Positions 20,149 to 27,781 of a stretch of DNA of 30,349 bases are shown piece by piece. Within the stretch, counting starts at the first letter, position 1. Every line of letters begins with the position of its first letter. The notes beneath the pieces are model-generated. The model was not told the origin of the DNA and made no database searches. It saw nothing but the letters and a program-made list of their open reading frames with translations. Source of the stretch: an uncultured Bacilli bacterium (GTDB lineage: Bacteria > Bacillota_I > Bacilli_A > RF39 > UBA660); the NCBI GenBank assembly GCA_947625315.1, contig CANQOE010000001.1, forward strand, positions 1 to 30,349, given 5' to 3'. A program made the position numbers and the translations under genes.

Positions 20149-20774
20149 TTAATTTGTTAAAAGAAAAAATAAAAGAGTTAAAACAAACTAGTAAAGGAAA
20201 AGCTATTTTAAAATTAATAGGTTGGGGAATTTTCTTTTTATTAATTATTATTTTTATTTTAATATCGATGCTGATTACTTCTTTAAACGACAATAATATA
20301 AATAATATTGATAAAGGTAATCCAACTCCTGAAGAAGAAAAAATAAATGTTGAAGATATCCTAAGTGATTTAGTAAATAAAGATTTTACTTATACTTATG
20401 AAGTAAACACCGAAGCTGAAAAATATCTTTTTAAGGGTGAGAAAAAAGGCGATACCAATACGGGCTTTAAAGTAAGTAGTTTAAAAACAATTAATTATTA
20501 TATTGATAATACCGGAATATATGAACAAACTACCGACAATAAAACATTAATTGAAGATTTTTATGCTAATTTAGAAGAACAATATTTAAAAGAAGATAGT
20601 TTAAAAGAATTATTAACTAGTTTAGAATATATAAGAGAAGATAATCTAAATACTATTAATTTAAGTTATCAAAATGAAGAATTAAAGATAACAGTTATTA
20701 TTGAAAATAAATTAATAAAAACTATAAATATCGAAAAAAATGATACAGTTTATAATTTAGAATATAATTTCTAG
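20145..20774 (+). CDS. Membrane-anchored extracytoplasmic protein, unknown function
   Basis: Not recognised. A protein of 209 residues: a basic N-terminal region (1-22), one membrane helix at about 24-46, a short polar linker, then an extracytoplasmic domain of about 150 residues rich in Asn, Glu, Lys and beta strands. The design resembles the other anchored protein at 2350. GTG 20145 overlaps the fmt stop; TTG 20154, five bases after AGTGA, is an equal candidate. It occupies the place where rsmB (sun) lies in the B. subtilis fmt-rlmN operon. Nothing in it resembles a methyltransferase, so it is not a divergent RsmB. Confidence 0.7.
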   Translation: MINLLKEKIKELKQTSKGKAILKLIGWGIFFLLIIIFILISMLITSLNDNNINNIDKGNPTPEEEKINVEDILSDLVNKDFTYTYEVNTEAEKYLFKGEKKGDTNTGFKVSSLKTINYYIDNTGIYEQTTDNKTLIEDFYANLEEQYLKEDSLKELLTSLEYIREDNLNTINLSYQNEELKITVIIENKLIKTINIEKNDTVYNLEYNF

Positions 20775-20783
20775 GAGGAAAAA

Positions 20784-21803
20784 ATGGATAGTTTATTTAA
20801 TAGAGAACGCAGCGAATTAGAAGAATATTTTTTAAGTATTGGAGAGAAAAAATTTAAAGCTATCCAAGTTTTTGAATGGTTATATGAAAAGAAAGTTTGG
20901 AATATTCAAGAATTTTCTAATATTAAAAAAGAAGTTAGAGATAGATTAGAAAAAGACTTTACAACTACTTTAATTAAATGTGTTAAAAGACAAGTTGATA
21001 AAGATGTTAAAAAGTATTTATTTGAATTACAAGATAAAAATTATATTGAAGCCGTTTTAATGTATCACGATTATGGGATAAGTGTTTGTGTTTCTAGTGA
21101 AGTTGGTTGTAATATGGCTTGTAAGTTTTGTGAAAGTGGTCGGCAAAAAAAAGTACGCAATTTAGAGGCTAATGAAATTGTAGAACAAATACTCGTAATT
21201 GAGGAAATGGAAAATGTTCGCATTAGTAGTGTCGTTATTATGGGTATTGGTGAACCTTTAGATAATTATGATAATATCAGAAGATTTATTCGGATTATTA
21301 ATGATGCTAAAGGTTTAAAAATTGGGGCAAGACATATAACTCTTTCAACTTGTGGGTTAGTTCCTAAGATTAAAGAATTAGCTCAAGAACAATTACAAAT
21401 CAATTTGGCAATAAGTTTACACGCGCCAACTGATGAATTACGAAATAAACTTATGCCTGTAAACAAAGTGTATAATATTGACACTTTAATGGGGGCAATT
21501 AAAGAATATTTGCAACTTACTTCTAGACGAGTAACGATAGAATATGTTATGCTTAATAATGTAAATGATAGTATTGATTGTGCGAAAACTTTAGCGCATC
21601 TTTTAAAGGGGCTAAATGTTTATGTCAATTTAATTCCTTATAATGAAACAAATGCTAAAGAGTTTAAAAGAAGTAAAAAGGAAACTATTTTAAAATTTTA
21701 TGATACCTTAAAAAAAGAAGGTCTAAATGTTATAATTAGAAGAGAATTTGGAAGCAAAATCGATGGAGCCTGTGGGCAATTAAGAGGAAGTGAAAGAATT
21801 TGA
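20784..21803 (+). CDS. rlmN: Dual-specificity RNA methyltransferase RlmN
   Basis: Radical-SAM enzyme that methylates C2 of A2503 in 23S rRNA and of A37 in certain tRNAs. The cluster-binding cysteines are C109, C113 and C116 (GCNMACKFC). The methyl-carrying catalytic Cys near the C-terminus is C330 (DGACGQLRG). GIGEPLDNYDN and ITLSTCGLVPKI are further family motifs. Full length (339). AGGAGG lies 9 bases from ATG. It overlaps the phosphatase start by 4 bases. Confidence 0.97.
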   Translation: MDSLFNRERSELEEYFLSIGEKKFKAIQVFEWLYEKKVWNIQEFSNIKKEVRDRLEKDFTTTLIKCVKRQVDKDVKKYLFELQDKNYIEAVLMYHDYGISVCVSSEVGCNMACKFCESGRQKKVRNLEANEIVEQILVIEEMENVRISSVVIMGIGEPLDNYDNIRRFIRIINDAKGLKIGARHITLSTCGLVPKIKELAQEQLQINLAISLHAPTDELRNKLMPVNKVYNIDTLMGAIKEYLQLTSRRVTIEYVMLNNVNDSIDCAKTLAHLLKGLNVYVNLIPYNETNAKEFKRSKKETILKFYDTLKKEGLNVIIRREFGSKIDGACGQLRGSERI

Positions 21804-22546
21804 AGTCATTTTATTTAACGGATACAGGAAAAGTACGAAGTCATAATGAAGACTCCGTAACTATTTTAAAGAATGCTAATAACGAATATTTATTAATTGT
21901 CTGTGATGGTATGGGAGGACATCGTAAGGGCGAAGTTGCCTCATCGATGGCTATTGCTTATATGGGAAGTCGATTTAATAAATCTTCTTGTATTGGTTCG
22001 AAAATGGATGCTATAAACTGGTTAAAAGAAAGCGTTAATGAAATAAATCGCAATATATTAGAATATGCCCATAATAACCCTGATTCTACAGGAATGGGAA
22101 CTACTTTAGTCGTGGCTATATATACTAAAGATTATTTAATCTATGGTAATATTGGGGATTCTTCGGGTTATGTTGTAAAAAATAAAAAATTATATAAAAT
22201 TACCAAAGATCATACTTTAGTTAATTTATTAGTACAAGCGGGTAATTTAACCGAAGAAGAAGCTAAGTTCCATCCTAAAAAAAATGTGTTAATGCGCGCT
22301 TTAGGAGCTTCGGAAAATGCGGAGTTAGATGTTTTTGATGTCATTGATGAAAATATTGAAGCCTTATTCTTATGTAGTGATGGCTTAACTAATATGTTAA
22401 GTGATGAACAAATTGAAAAAGTGTTAAATGATGAAGAATTAGAAATAGAAGAAAAAGTTAGTAAATTAATTCGAAAATGTAATGCACGTGGGGGGACAGA
22501 TAATATTTCGGTAGCTTATCTAGTAATAGAGAGGAGTAAAAACTAA
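21800..22546 (+). CDS. prpC: PP2C-type Ser/Thr phosphatase PrpC/Stp
   Basis: Manganese-dependent phosphatase that reverses PrkC phosphorylation. Metal-binding motifs are visible: TDTGKVRSHNEDSV, VCDGMGGHRKGEVAS, GIGDSS-like GNIGDSSGYV, LCSDGLTNML and GGTDNISV. Standard length (248). The start is TTG 21800, overlapping the rlmN stop; GAGGAAG upstream supplies the ribosome site. Its stop overlaps the prkC start (TAATG). Confidence 0.95.
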   Translation: MKSFYLTDTGKVRSHNEDSVTILKNANNEYLLIVCDGMGGHRKGEVASSMAIAYMGSRFNKSSCIGSKMDAINWLKESVNEINRNILEYAHNNPDSTGMGTTLVVAIYTKDYLIYGNIGDSSGYVVKNKKLYKITKDHTLVNLLVQAGNLTEEEAKFHPKKNVLMRALGASENAELDVFDVIDENIEALFLCSDGLTNMLSDEQIEKVLNDEELEIEEKVSKLIRKCNARGGTDNISVAYLVIERSKN

Positions 22547-24312
22547 TGATAATGAAAGGGCAAAAGATTAGTGACCGTTACCAAATAATTAAGTCAATTG
22601 GCGAAGGGGGAATGGCTAATGTTTATTTAGCTTATGATACTATTTTAAATAGAAATGTAGCCGTAAAAATATTAAGAGGTGATTTATCTAATGATGAAAA
22701 GTTTGTAAGACGTTTTCAAAGAGAAGCTTTAGCTTCTAGTAGTTTAAATCATCCTAATATTGTCGAAGTTTATGATGTTGGGGAAGATAATGGTAATTAT
22801 TATATTGTAATGGAATATATCGAAGGCAAACATTTAAAGAACTTATTAAAAAAACGCGGTAAATTAACTTTAAGTGAAGCAGTAGATATAATGATTCAAA
22901 TTGCCGATGGCATGAGTGTAGCTCATGATGCTTATATAATCCATCGCGATATTAAACCTCAAAATATTATGATTTTAGAAAATGGTTTAGTTAAAATTAC
23001 CGATTTTGGAATAGCTATGGCCATGAATGCTACTCAATTAACCCAAACTAATTCTGTAATGGGAAGTGTGCATTATTTACCACCAGAACAAGCTAATGGT
23101 CAAGGATCAACTTTACAAAGCGATATATATTCGATGGGAATTGTAATGTATGAGTTAATTACCGGCGAATTACCTTTTAAAGGCGATAATGCCGTAGAAA
23201 TTGCTTTAAAACATTTAAAAGAACCAGTACCCGATATTCGTAATATTGTTCCTAATGTACCCAATAGTGTGGTTAATATAATTAAACGAGCAACTGCCAA
23301 AAATCCCAAAAATAGATATCATGATGCGCGGGAAATGTATGAAGATTTAAAAACATGTTTAGATGATGCCCGTAGTCAAGAAGAAATAATAACTTATGAA
23401 TATAGTGAAAATGATACCGATGATACAAAATTAATGAAATTAGTTAAAAAAGAAAATAAAAATAAAGAAACCAAAAAAGAACCAAAAGAAGAAGTTGTAG
23501 CCAAAAAAGTAGAGATGGGAAGTGAAAAAGTGAAAAAGTCCAATAAAGTTGTGGTTATGTTAGCAGTTATATTTACCTTTTTAGTATTATTAATTACTTC
23601 ATTATTCTTAATTCTTTCTTTAATTCAAGGAAAGAAAGACGAATCAATAATAGTTCCTAATATTGAGGGAATGAGTTTACAAGAAGCTGTTAAAACTTTA
23701 CAAGATGAAGGTTTTAATATTGCCGAAGATTATGTTGAGGAAGCATCAACCACTGTAGAAGAAGGTAAAGCTATTGGAACTAAACCAGAAGTTGGGACCA
23801 AAAGAAGAAAAGGTACCGAAGTAACAATTAGAGTTTCTATCGGAGATGTTCAAGTAGAAATAGAAGATTATACAGGCCAAAATTATTATGAAATTAAAGG
23901 TAAATTAGAAGCTTTAGGTTTAATTGTTAGCTTAGAAGCAAAAGATACTAATCCGGATGAAGAACACGACCCATACGAAATAATTGGCCAATCAGTAGAA
24001 GCTGGAGAAAAATTATCTTTAGGGGAAACTATTATTTTGTATTATTCTAATAGTATTGTTTATCCCGATTTTACCGATGGTACTTATACAGTAGAAGATG
24101 TTAAAGAATTTGCCGAAAATTATAAATTACATTTAGATATTAAATATATGACATATACAGATAATAGTTATGAAGATGGCCAAATTGTTAAACAAAGTAG
24201 AGGTAAAGGTACACCAGTAAAAGATGGGGCATCATTTACAATTACGGTTGCCCAAAAAGATAATAGTGATGAAAATATTACCGATAAGTGTGAAGAGTTA
24301 GGTTTATGTTAA
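22546..24312 (+). CDS. prkC: Ser/Thr kinase PrkC with three PASTA domains
   Basis: Membrane sensor kinase for cell-wall fragments; in Bacillus it also triggers spore germination. The kinase domain spans about residues 10-275: GEGGMANVYLA loop, K41 in VAVKIL, catalytic HRDIKPQN with D135, DFGIAMA with D153. A basic, Lys/Glu-rich juxtamembrane part follows, then one membrane helix at about 334-358. Three PASTA repeats extend from about 368 to 580. Typical length is about 590-650. ATG 22546 and ATG 22552 are both possible starts after GAGGAG. Given the spore-coat genes nearby, a germination role is plausible. It overlaps rsgA by 7 bases. Confidence 0.96.
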   Translation: MIMKGQKISDRYQIIKSIGEGGMANVYLAYDTILNRNVAVKILRGDLSNDEKFVRRFQREALASSSLNHPNIVEVYDVGEDNGNYYIVMEYIEGKHLKNLLKKRGKLTLSEAVDIMIQIADGMSVAHDAYIIHRDIKPQNIMILENGLVKITDFGIAMAMNATQLTQTNSVMGSVHYLPPEQANGQGSTLQSDIYSMGIVMYELITGELPFKGDNAVEIALKHLKEPVPDIRNIVPNVPNSVVNIIKRATAKNPKNRYHDAREMYEDLKTCLDDARSQEEIITYEYSENDTDDTKLMKLVKKENKNKETKKEPKEEVVAKKVEMGSEKVKKSNKVVVMLAVIFTFLVLLITSLFLILSLIQGKKDESIIVPNIEGMSLQEAVKTLQDEGFNIAEDYVEEASTTVEEGKAIGTKPEVGTKRRKGTEVTIRVSIGDVQVEIEDYTGQNYYEIKGKLEALGLIVSLEAKDTNPDEEHDPYEIIGQSVEAGEKLSLGETIILYYSNSIVYPDFTDGTYTVEDVKEFAENYKLHLDIKYMTYTDNSYEDGQIVKQSRGKGTPVKDGASFTITVAQKDNSDENITDKCEELGLC

Positions 24313-25139
24313 AAGGCAAGATTATTAAAAATATTAGTAATGATTATGTTGTTTTAGTTAATTCAACATTGATAAATTGCAAAGCTAGAGGAAAGTTTAG
24401 GATGGCTAATCTAACTCCTCTAGTAGGCGATTTAGTAGAAATAGATGAAAAAAATAATTATATCTTAAATATTTTAAAAAGAACTAATGAATTAAAAAGA
24501 CCAAATGTAGCTAATATCGATGTCGCTTTAATTATTACAAGTTTAAAGAAACCGGATTTAAGTTTAACTTTACTAGATAAACAAATAGTAAGTATTATGC
24601 TTGCTAAAATAGAACCAGTTATTTGTTTTACGAAATTAGATTTATTAACAAAAGAAGAATTAAAAGAATTTAAAAGTATTTATGATTATTATAATAAAAT
24701 TGGGATTAAAACTTTTGATAATGTTCATTTAAAAGATTTAATTAAATATTTAAGTCAAAAACAAGTTGTTTTAACTGGACAAACGGGAGCCGGTAAATCA
24801 AGTTTAATCAATAAATTAGATAGTTCTTTAAATTTAGAAGTTGGAGAGATAAGTGAAGCTTTAGGACGAGGCAAACATACAACAAGACATCGAGAATTTT
24901 ATAAAATAAAAGATTTTTATGTTTGTGATACTCCCGGGTTTAGTAGTTTGGATTTAAAAGAATATAAAAAGGAAGATATTAAAAAGTGTTTTAAAGAATT
25001 TAATGATTATAAATGTGAGTATCAAGATTGTAATCATTTAAAAGAAGATAATTGTGCTGTTAAACAAGCCGTAGAAAATGGTAAGATTAGAAATAGTCGT
25101 TATCAAAGTTATAAAGAGTTTATAAAAGAGGTGGATTAA
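24306..25139 (+). CDS. rsgA: Small ribosomal subunit biogenesis GTPase RsgA
   Basis: Circularly permuted GTPase that checks late 30S maturation. An N-terminal OB-fold (about 1-65) precedes the GTPase. Motif order is permuted: TKLDL (G4) comes before GQTGAGKSS (G1, 158-166), then DTPGFSSLDL (G3). The C-terminal zinc finger has C237, C242, H244 and C250. At 277 residues it is of normal size. It starts inside the end of prkC. Confidence 0.96.
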   Translation: MLKGKIIKNISNDYVVLVNSTLINCKARGKFRMANLTPLVGDLVEIDEKNNYILNILKRTNELKRPNVANIDVALIITSLKKPDLSLTLLDKQIVSIMLAKIEPVICFTKLDLLTKEELKEFKSIYDYYNKIGIKTFDNVHLKDLIKYLSQKQVVLTGQTGAGKSSLINKLDSSLNLEVGEISEALGRGKHTTRHREFYKIKDFYVCDTPGFSSLDLKEYKKEDIKKCFKEFNDYKCEYQDCNHLKEDNCAVKQAVENGKIRNSRYQSYKEFIKEVD

Positions 25140-25141
25140 GT

Positions 25142-25768
25142 TTGAAAATAGCAGTTTCGTTTTTAACTTCTTATTATAGTAAAGAAAAGACTATTGAATT
25201 AATTACTAAAACTAATGCGGATTTTATCCATGTCGATATTATGGATGGAGGATTTGTCAATCATAAAAATACGGAATTAAATTTTGAAGGGCTTTTAGAA
25301 AATGTTTCTAAACCATTAGATATTCATTTAATGTGTTTTGATCCTATTATTTATATAAAGAAATTAAGTATTTTAAACCCCCAATATATAACATTTCATT
25401 TAGAAGCTACGAAAGATATTGTTAAAACAATTGAAGAGATAAAAATGTTAGGTATTAAAGTAGGAATGGCTTTAAAACCTAATACAGAAGTAAATGAAAT
25501 TAAACCATATTTAGCATTAGTTGATTTAGTATTAGTTATGAGTGTGGAACCAGGAGCTGGAGGGCAAGAGTTTCAAGAAATGAGTATTAAAAAAATTAAA
25601 GAATTAAAAAATATAAGAGAAGAAAACAATCTTAAATACGCTATTGAAGTTGATGGGGGAATAAATGCTACATCGATAAATATGGTTAAAGATGTTGATA
25701 TAGCAGTTGTTGGTTCTTATGTTTGTAAGTCAAATAATTATCAACAACAAATTGACAATTTAAAGTAA
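25142..25768 (+). CDS. rpe: Ribulose-phosphate 3-epimerase
   Basis: TIM-barrel enzyme converting ribulose 5-phosphate and xylulose 5-phosphate in the pentose phosphate pathway. Metal and catalytic positions are visible in HVDIMDGGFV, DIHLM, MALKPNT, VMSVEPGAGGQEF and EVDGGI. The N-terminal motif is divergent: SFLTSYY replaces the usual PSLLSAD. The protein is slightly short (208 residues). TTG 25142 is preceded by AGAGGTGG. It is last in the operon, as in B. subtilis; a thiN gene does not follow. Confidence 0.87.
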   Translation: MKIAVSFLTSYYSKEKTIELITKTNADFIHVDIMDGGFVNHKNTELNFEGLLENVSKPLDIHLMCFDPIIYIKKLSILNPQYITFHLEATKDIVKTIEEIKMLGIKVGMALKPNTEVNEIKPYLALVDLVLVMSVEPGAGGQEFQEMSIKKIKELKNIREENNLKYAIEVDGGINATSINMVKDVDIAVVGSYVCKSNNYQQQIDNLK

Positions 25769-25778
25769 AAAATTACTA

Positions 25779-25803
25779 ATTTTGCACAGTGAGTGGGCAA
25801 AAT
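25779..25803. other. Inverted repeat between rpe and its terminator
   Basis: ATTTTGC (25779-25785) and GCAAAAT (25797-25803) form a 7-bp inverted repeat with an 11-base centre. No T run follows, so it is not a simple terminator. It shares TGCACA with the real terminator hairpin just downstream. It could be an operator or a leftover hairpin. Confidence 0.35.
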
Positions 25804-25819
25804 AGGGTATGAAAAAGGT

Positions 25820-25856
25820 AAAAATGCACAGTTTTTTCAAAATATTGTGCATTTTT
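25820..25856 (+). terminator. Terminator of the fmt-rpe operon
   Basis: A perfect 11-bp stem AAAAATGCACA/TGTGCATTTTT with a 15-base loop, followed by T-rich sequence. It lies directly before the fic promoter. Confidence 0.85.
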
Positions 25857-25857
25857 C

Positions 25858-25886
25858 TTGTTTTTTGCTTAAAATAATGCTAAAAT
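25858..25886 (+). promoter_or_regulatory. Promoter of the Fic gene
   Basis: TTGTTT (25858-25863), 17 bp, TAAAAT (25881-25886). GGTGA lies about 8 bases before ATG 25905. Confidence 0.55.
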
Positions 25887-25904
25887 TAATTTGGTGAAGA
25901 AAAT

Positions 25905-26981
25905 ATGAAACCTTTTAAAGCTAATAATTTACCAATAAAATATAATATTGATAAAGAACTACTTTCTTTAATTGGAGAAGCTAATGAAAAATACGGAGAA
26001 TATAAATCTAATTTAAAAAATTGTAAATTTGATTCAAGATTTTTTCTAGATTCAATAATTTTAAGTGAAAGTTTAAAATCAACGCAAATTGAAGGAACAC
26101 AAATATCTCAAGATGATATGTATTATTTAAAATATATGCCTAATACGGATGATACAAAAGAAATCCAAAATTTAAAAAAAGTAATTGAATATGCTAAGGA
26201 TAATTTGAAAGATACCAAAAAAATAGATATAAAATTTTTAAATAATATTCATAAAATATTACTTGATAGTGTAAGAGGAAGCAATAAAGAACCAGGACAA
26301 ATTCGAACTATTCAAAATTGGATTGGTCCTAAAGGGTGTACAATAGATGAAGCAATATTTGTTCCACCTATTCCTGAAGAAGTTCCTATACTTTTAAATA
26401 ATTTATTTGATTATATGAATGATTCATATATAGACCCAATATTTATAAATATGGCAATTTCGCATTCCCAATTTGAAACAATCCATGCTTATAGAGATGG
26501 AAATGGCCGATTAGGTAGAGCTCTTATACCTATACAGTTAGCTTTACTTACAGATGAAGAACCTATTTTATTTTTATCGGAAGTAATAGAATTATATAAA
26601 CCAAGTTATCATAAATTTTTAAATGAAAGTCGCAATGGCAATATTTTAGGATTTATTAAATTCTTTTTACAATGTATTATAGAACAATGTAATAATAATA
26701 TGGCTAAAATAAGTAGAATTCAAAACATTTATGAAAAAGATATGCGTTTAATAGAAACAATAAATAGTAATGCTGTTTATAGAATTATGCCCGCGATAAT
26801 GCACCAAATAGTTTTCACAAAAAAAGAAATTGCTGAAGAATCTGGAGTTTCTCGAAATACAGTATCTATATTGATTGATAAATTAGAAGAATTGGGAATT
26901 TTAGTTAAAGGCTCTATTTATGCTAAATTAAGTTATAAATATAAAGAAATGTATAATGTGTTTGTAGGAAGAGATAGTTAA
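25905..26981 (+). CDS. Fic-domain protein with N-terminal inhibitory helix and winged helix
   Basis: Fic-family enzyme, probably AMP-transferring. The active-site motif HAYRDGNGRLGR is at 194-205, with the catalytic His (H194) and the Asp-Gly-Asn-Gly-Arg core intact. The N-terminal Fic_N part carries STQIEG (59-64), fitting the (S/T)xxxE(G/N) inhibitory helix of self-inhibited class II Fic proteins. A winged-helix DNA-binding segment at about 300-345 reads FTKKEIAEESGVSRNTVSIL. Normal length for this group (358). It is monocistronic with its own promoter and terminator and has no neighbouring antitoxin, as expected for class II. The target is unknown; autoregulation or gyrase/topoisomerase-type targets are only inference from the family. 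Confidence 0.92.
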   Translation: MKPFKANNLPIKYNIDKELLSLIGEANEKYGEYKSNLKNCKFDSRFFLDSIILSESLKSTQIEGTQISQDDMYYLKYMPNTDDTKEIQNLKKVIEYAKDNLKDTKKIDIKFLNNIHKILLDSVRGSNKEPGQIRTIQNWIGPKGCTIDEAIFVPPIPEEVPILLNNLFDYMNDSYIDPIFINMAISHSQFETIHAYRDGNGRLGRALIPIQLALLTDEEPILFLSEVIELYKPSYHKFLNESRNGNILGFIKFFLQCIIEQCNNNMAKISRIQNIYEKDMRLIETINSNAVYRIMPAIMHQIVFTKKEIAEESGVSRNTVSILIDKLEELGILVKGSIYAKLSYKYKEMYNVFVGRDS

Positions 26982-26992
26982 TTTAAACTTTT

Positions 26993-27025
26993 AAAGCAGT
27001 AAAAATAAATTTAACTGCTTTTTTA
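26993..27025 (+). terminator. Terminator of the Fic gene
   Basis: AAAGCAGT pairs with ACTGCTTT (8 bp) across a 13-base AT loop, followed by a T run. Confidence 0.85.
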
Positions 27026-27044
27026 TATTCTTGAAAAATTTTTC

Positions 27045-27073
27045 TTGCAATAATTTATATTATTTGATATACT
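27045..27073 (+). promoter_or_regulatory. Promoter of the RsmC-like methyltransferase gene
   Basis: TTGCAA (27045-27050), 17 bp, TATACT (27068-27073). AAAGGGTGA precedes TTG 27099. Confidence 0.7.
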
Positions 27074-27098
27074 TAAAATATAAAAAAAGGGTGATATT

Positions 27099-27689
27099 TT
27101 GAATCAATATTTTACAAATAATCCTAACTTAAAAAGTCAAGAGATAACAATTAAATATACTTATAATAATCATGACTATATATTTTTAAGTGATAATGGG
27201 GTATTTTCTAAAAATAAAATTGATTATGGTAGTAGAGTATTAGTAGAAACTTATTTAAAGAATAAAAAAGATATTAAAAACTTTTTAGATGTTGGATGTG
27301 GTTATGGTTTTATAAGTATTGTATTAGCTAATGAATTAAAAATAAATGCTATGGGGGTTGATGTTAACGAGCGAGCCATAAAGTTAGCACAGATAAATAG
27401 TTTAAAAAATAAAGTTAAGGGAGATTATTTAGTTAGTGATGTGTATAGTAATGTCAAGCAAACTTTTGATTTAATAATTACTAATCCTCCGATTAGAGCA
27501 GGTAAACAAGTTGTTTTAAAAATATTAGAAGAAGCCCATAATTATTTGAATAAAGATGGAGAATTATGGTTTGCAATACGTAAAGATCAGGGAGCTAATA
27601 GCATAAAAAAAGCTTTAGAAAATTTATATAAAATTACGTTAGTAGAAAAAAATAAAGGTTTTTATATTTTTCTTGCAAAAAATAATTGA
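27099..27689 (+). CDS. RsmC/YbxB-like class I methyltransferase
   Basis: Rossmann-fold SAM methyltransferase of the MTS small domain family, probably acting on a guanine N2 of 16S rRNA like RsmC. SAM motif I is FLDVGCGYGFISIVLA, the acidic motif is GVDVNERAIKLA, and the catalytic motif IV is ITNPPIRAG. VFSKNKIDYGSRVL upstream is typical of the family. At 196 residues it matches the single-domain Firmicutes form (YbxB). TTG is the start, placed by AAAGGGTGA. In B. subtilis ybxB lies just before rpoB, as here. Its stop codon is inside the -35 box of the rpoB promoter. Confidence 0.9.
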   Translation: MNQYFTNNPNLKSQEITIKYTYNNHDYIFLSDNGVFSKNKIDYGSRVLVETYLKNKKDIKNFLDVGCGYGFISIVLANELKINAMGVDVNERAIKLAQINSLKNKVKGDYLVSDVYSNVKQTFDLIITNPPIRAGKQVVLKILEEAHNYLNKDGELWFAIRKDQGANSIKKALENLYKITLVEKNKGFYIFLAKNN

Positions 27690-27714
27690 CAAGGGTTTAT
27701 TTTCTTGATAAAAT
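27686..27714 (+). promoter_or_regulatory. Promoter of rpoB
   Basis: A perfect TTGACA (27686-27691), 17 bp, TAAAAT (27709-27714), the strongest promoter in the window. The untranslated leader is about 60 bases and shows no clear hairpin. The -35 box overlaps the stop codon of the methyltransferase gene. Confidence 0.8.
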
Positions 27715-27781
27715 TTTAAATTGGTGATATATTTGTTTTTTCTTTAAAAAGCACTAAAAATTAGATATTGGGGTGAAACAC

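Noticed and set aside
25905..26981. Fic/Phd-type two-gene toxin-antitoxin pair
   Set aside because: The inhibitory motif is inside the Fic protein itself and no small partner gene lies beside it.
27715..27781. Ribosomal-protein or other autoregulatory leader before rpoB
   Set aside because: The 60-base leader shows no stable hairpin or recognisable binding structure.
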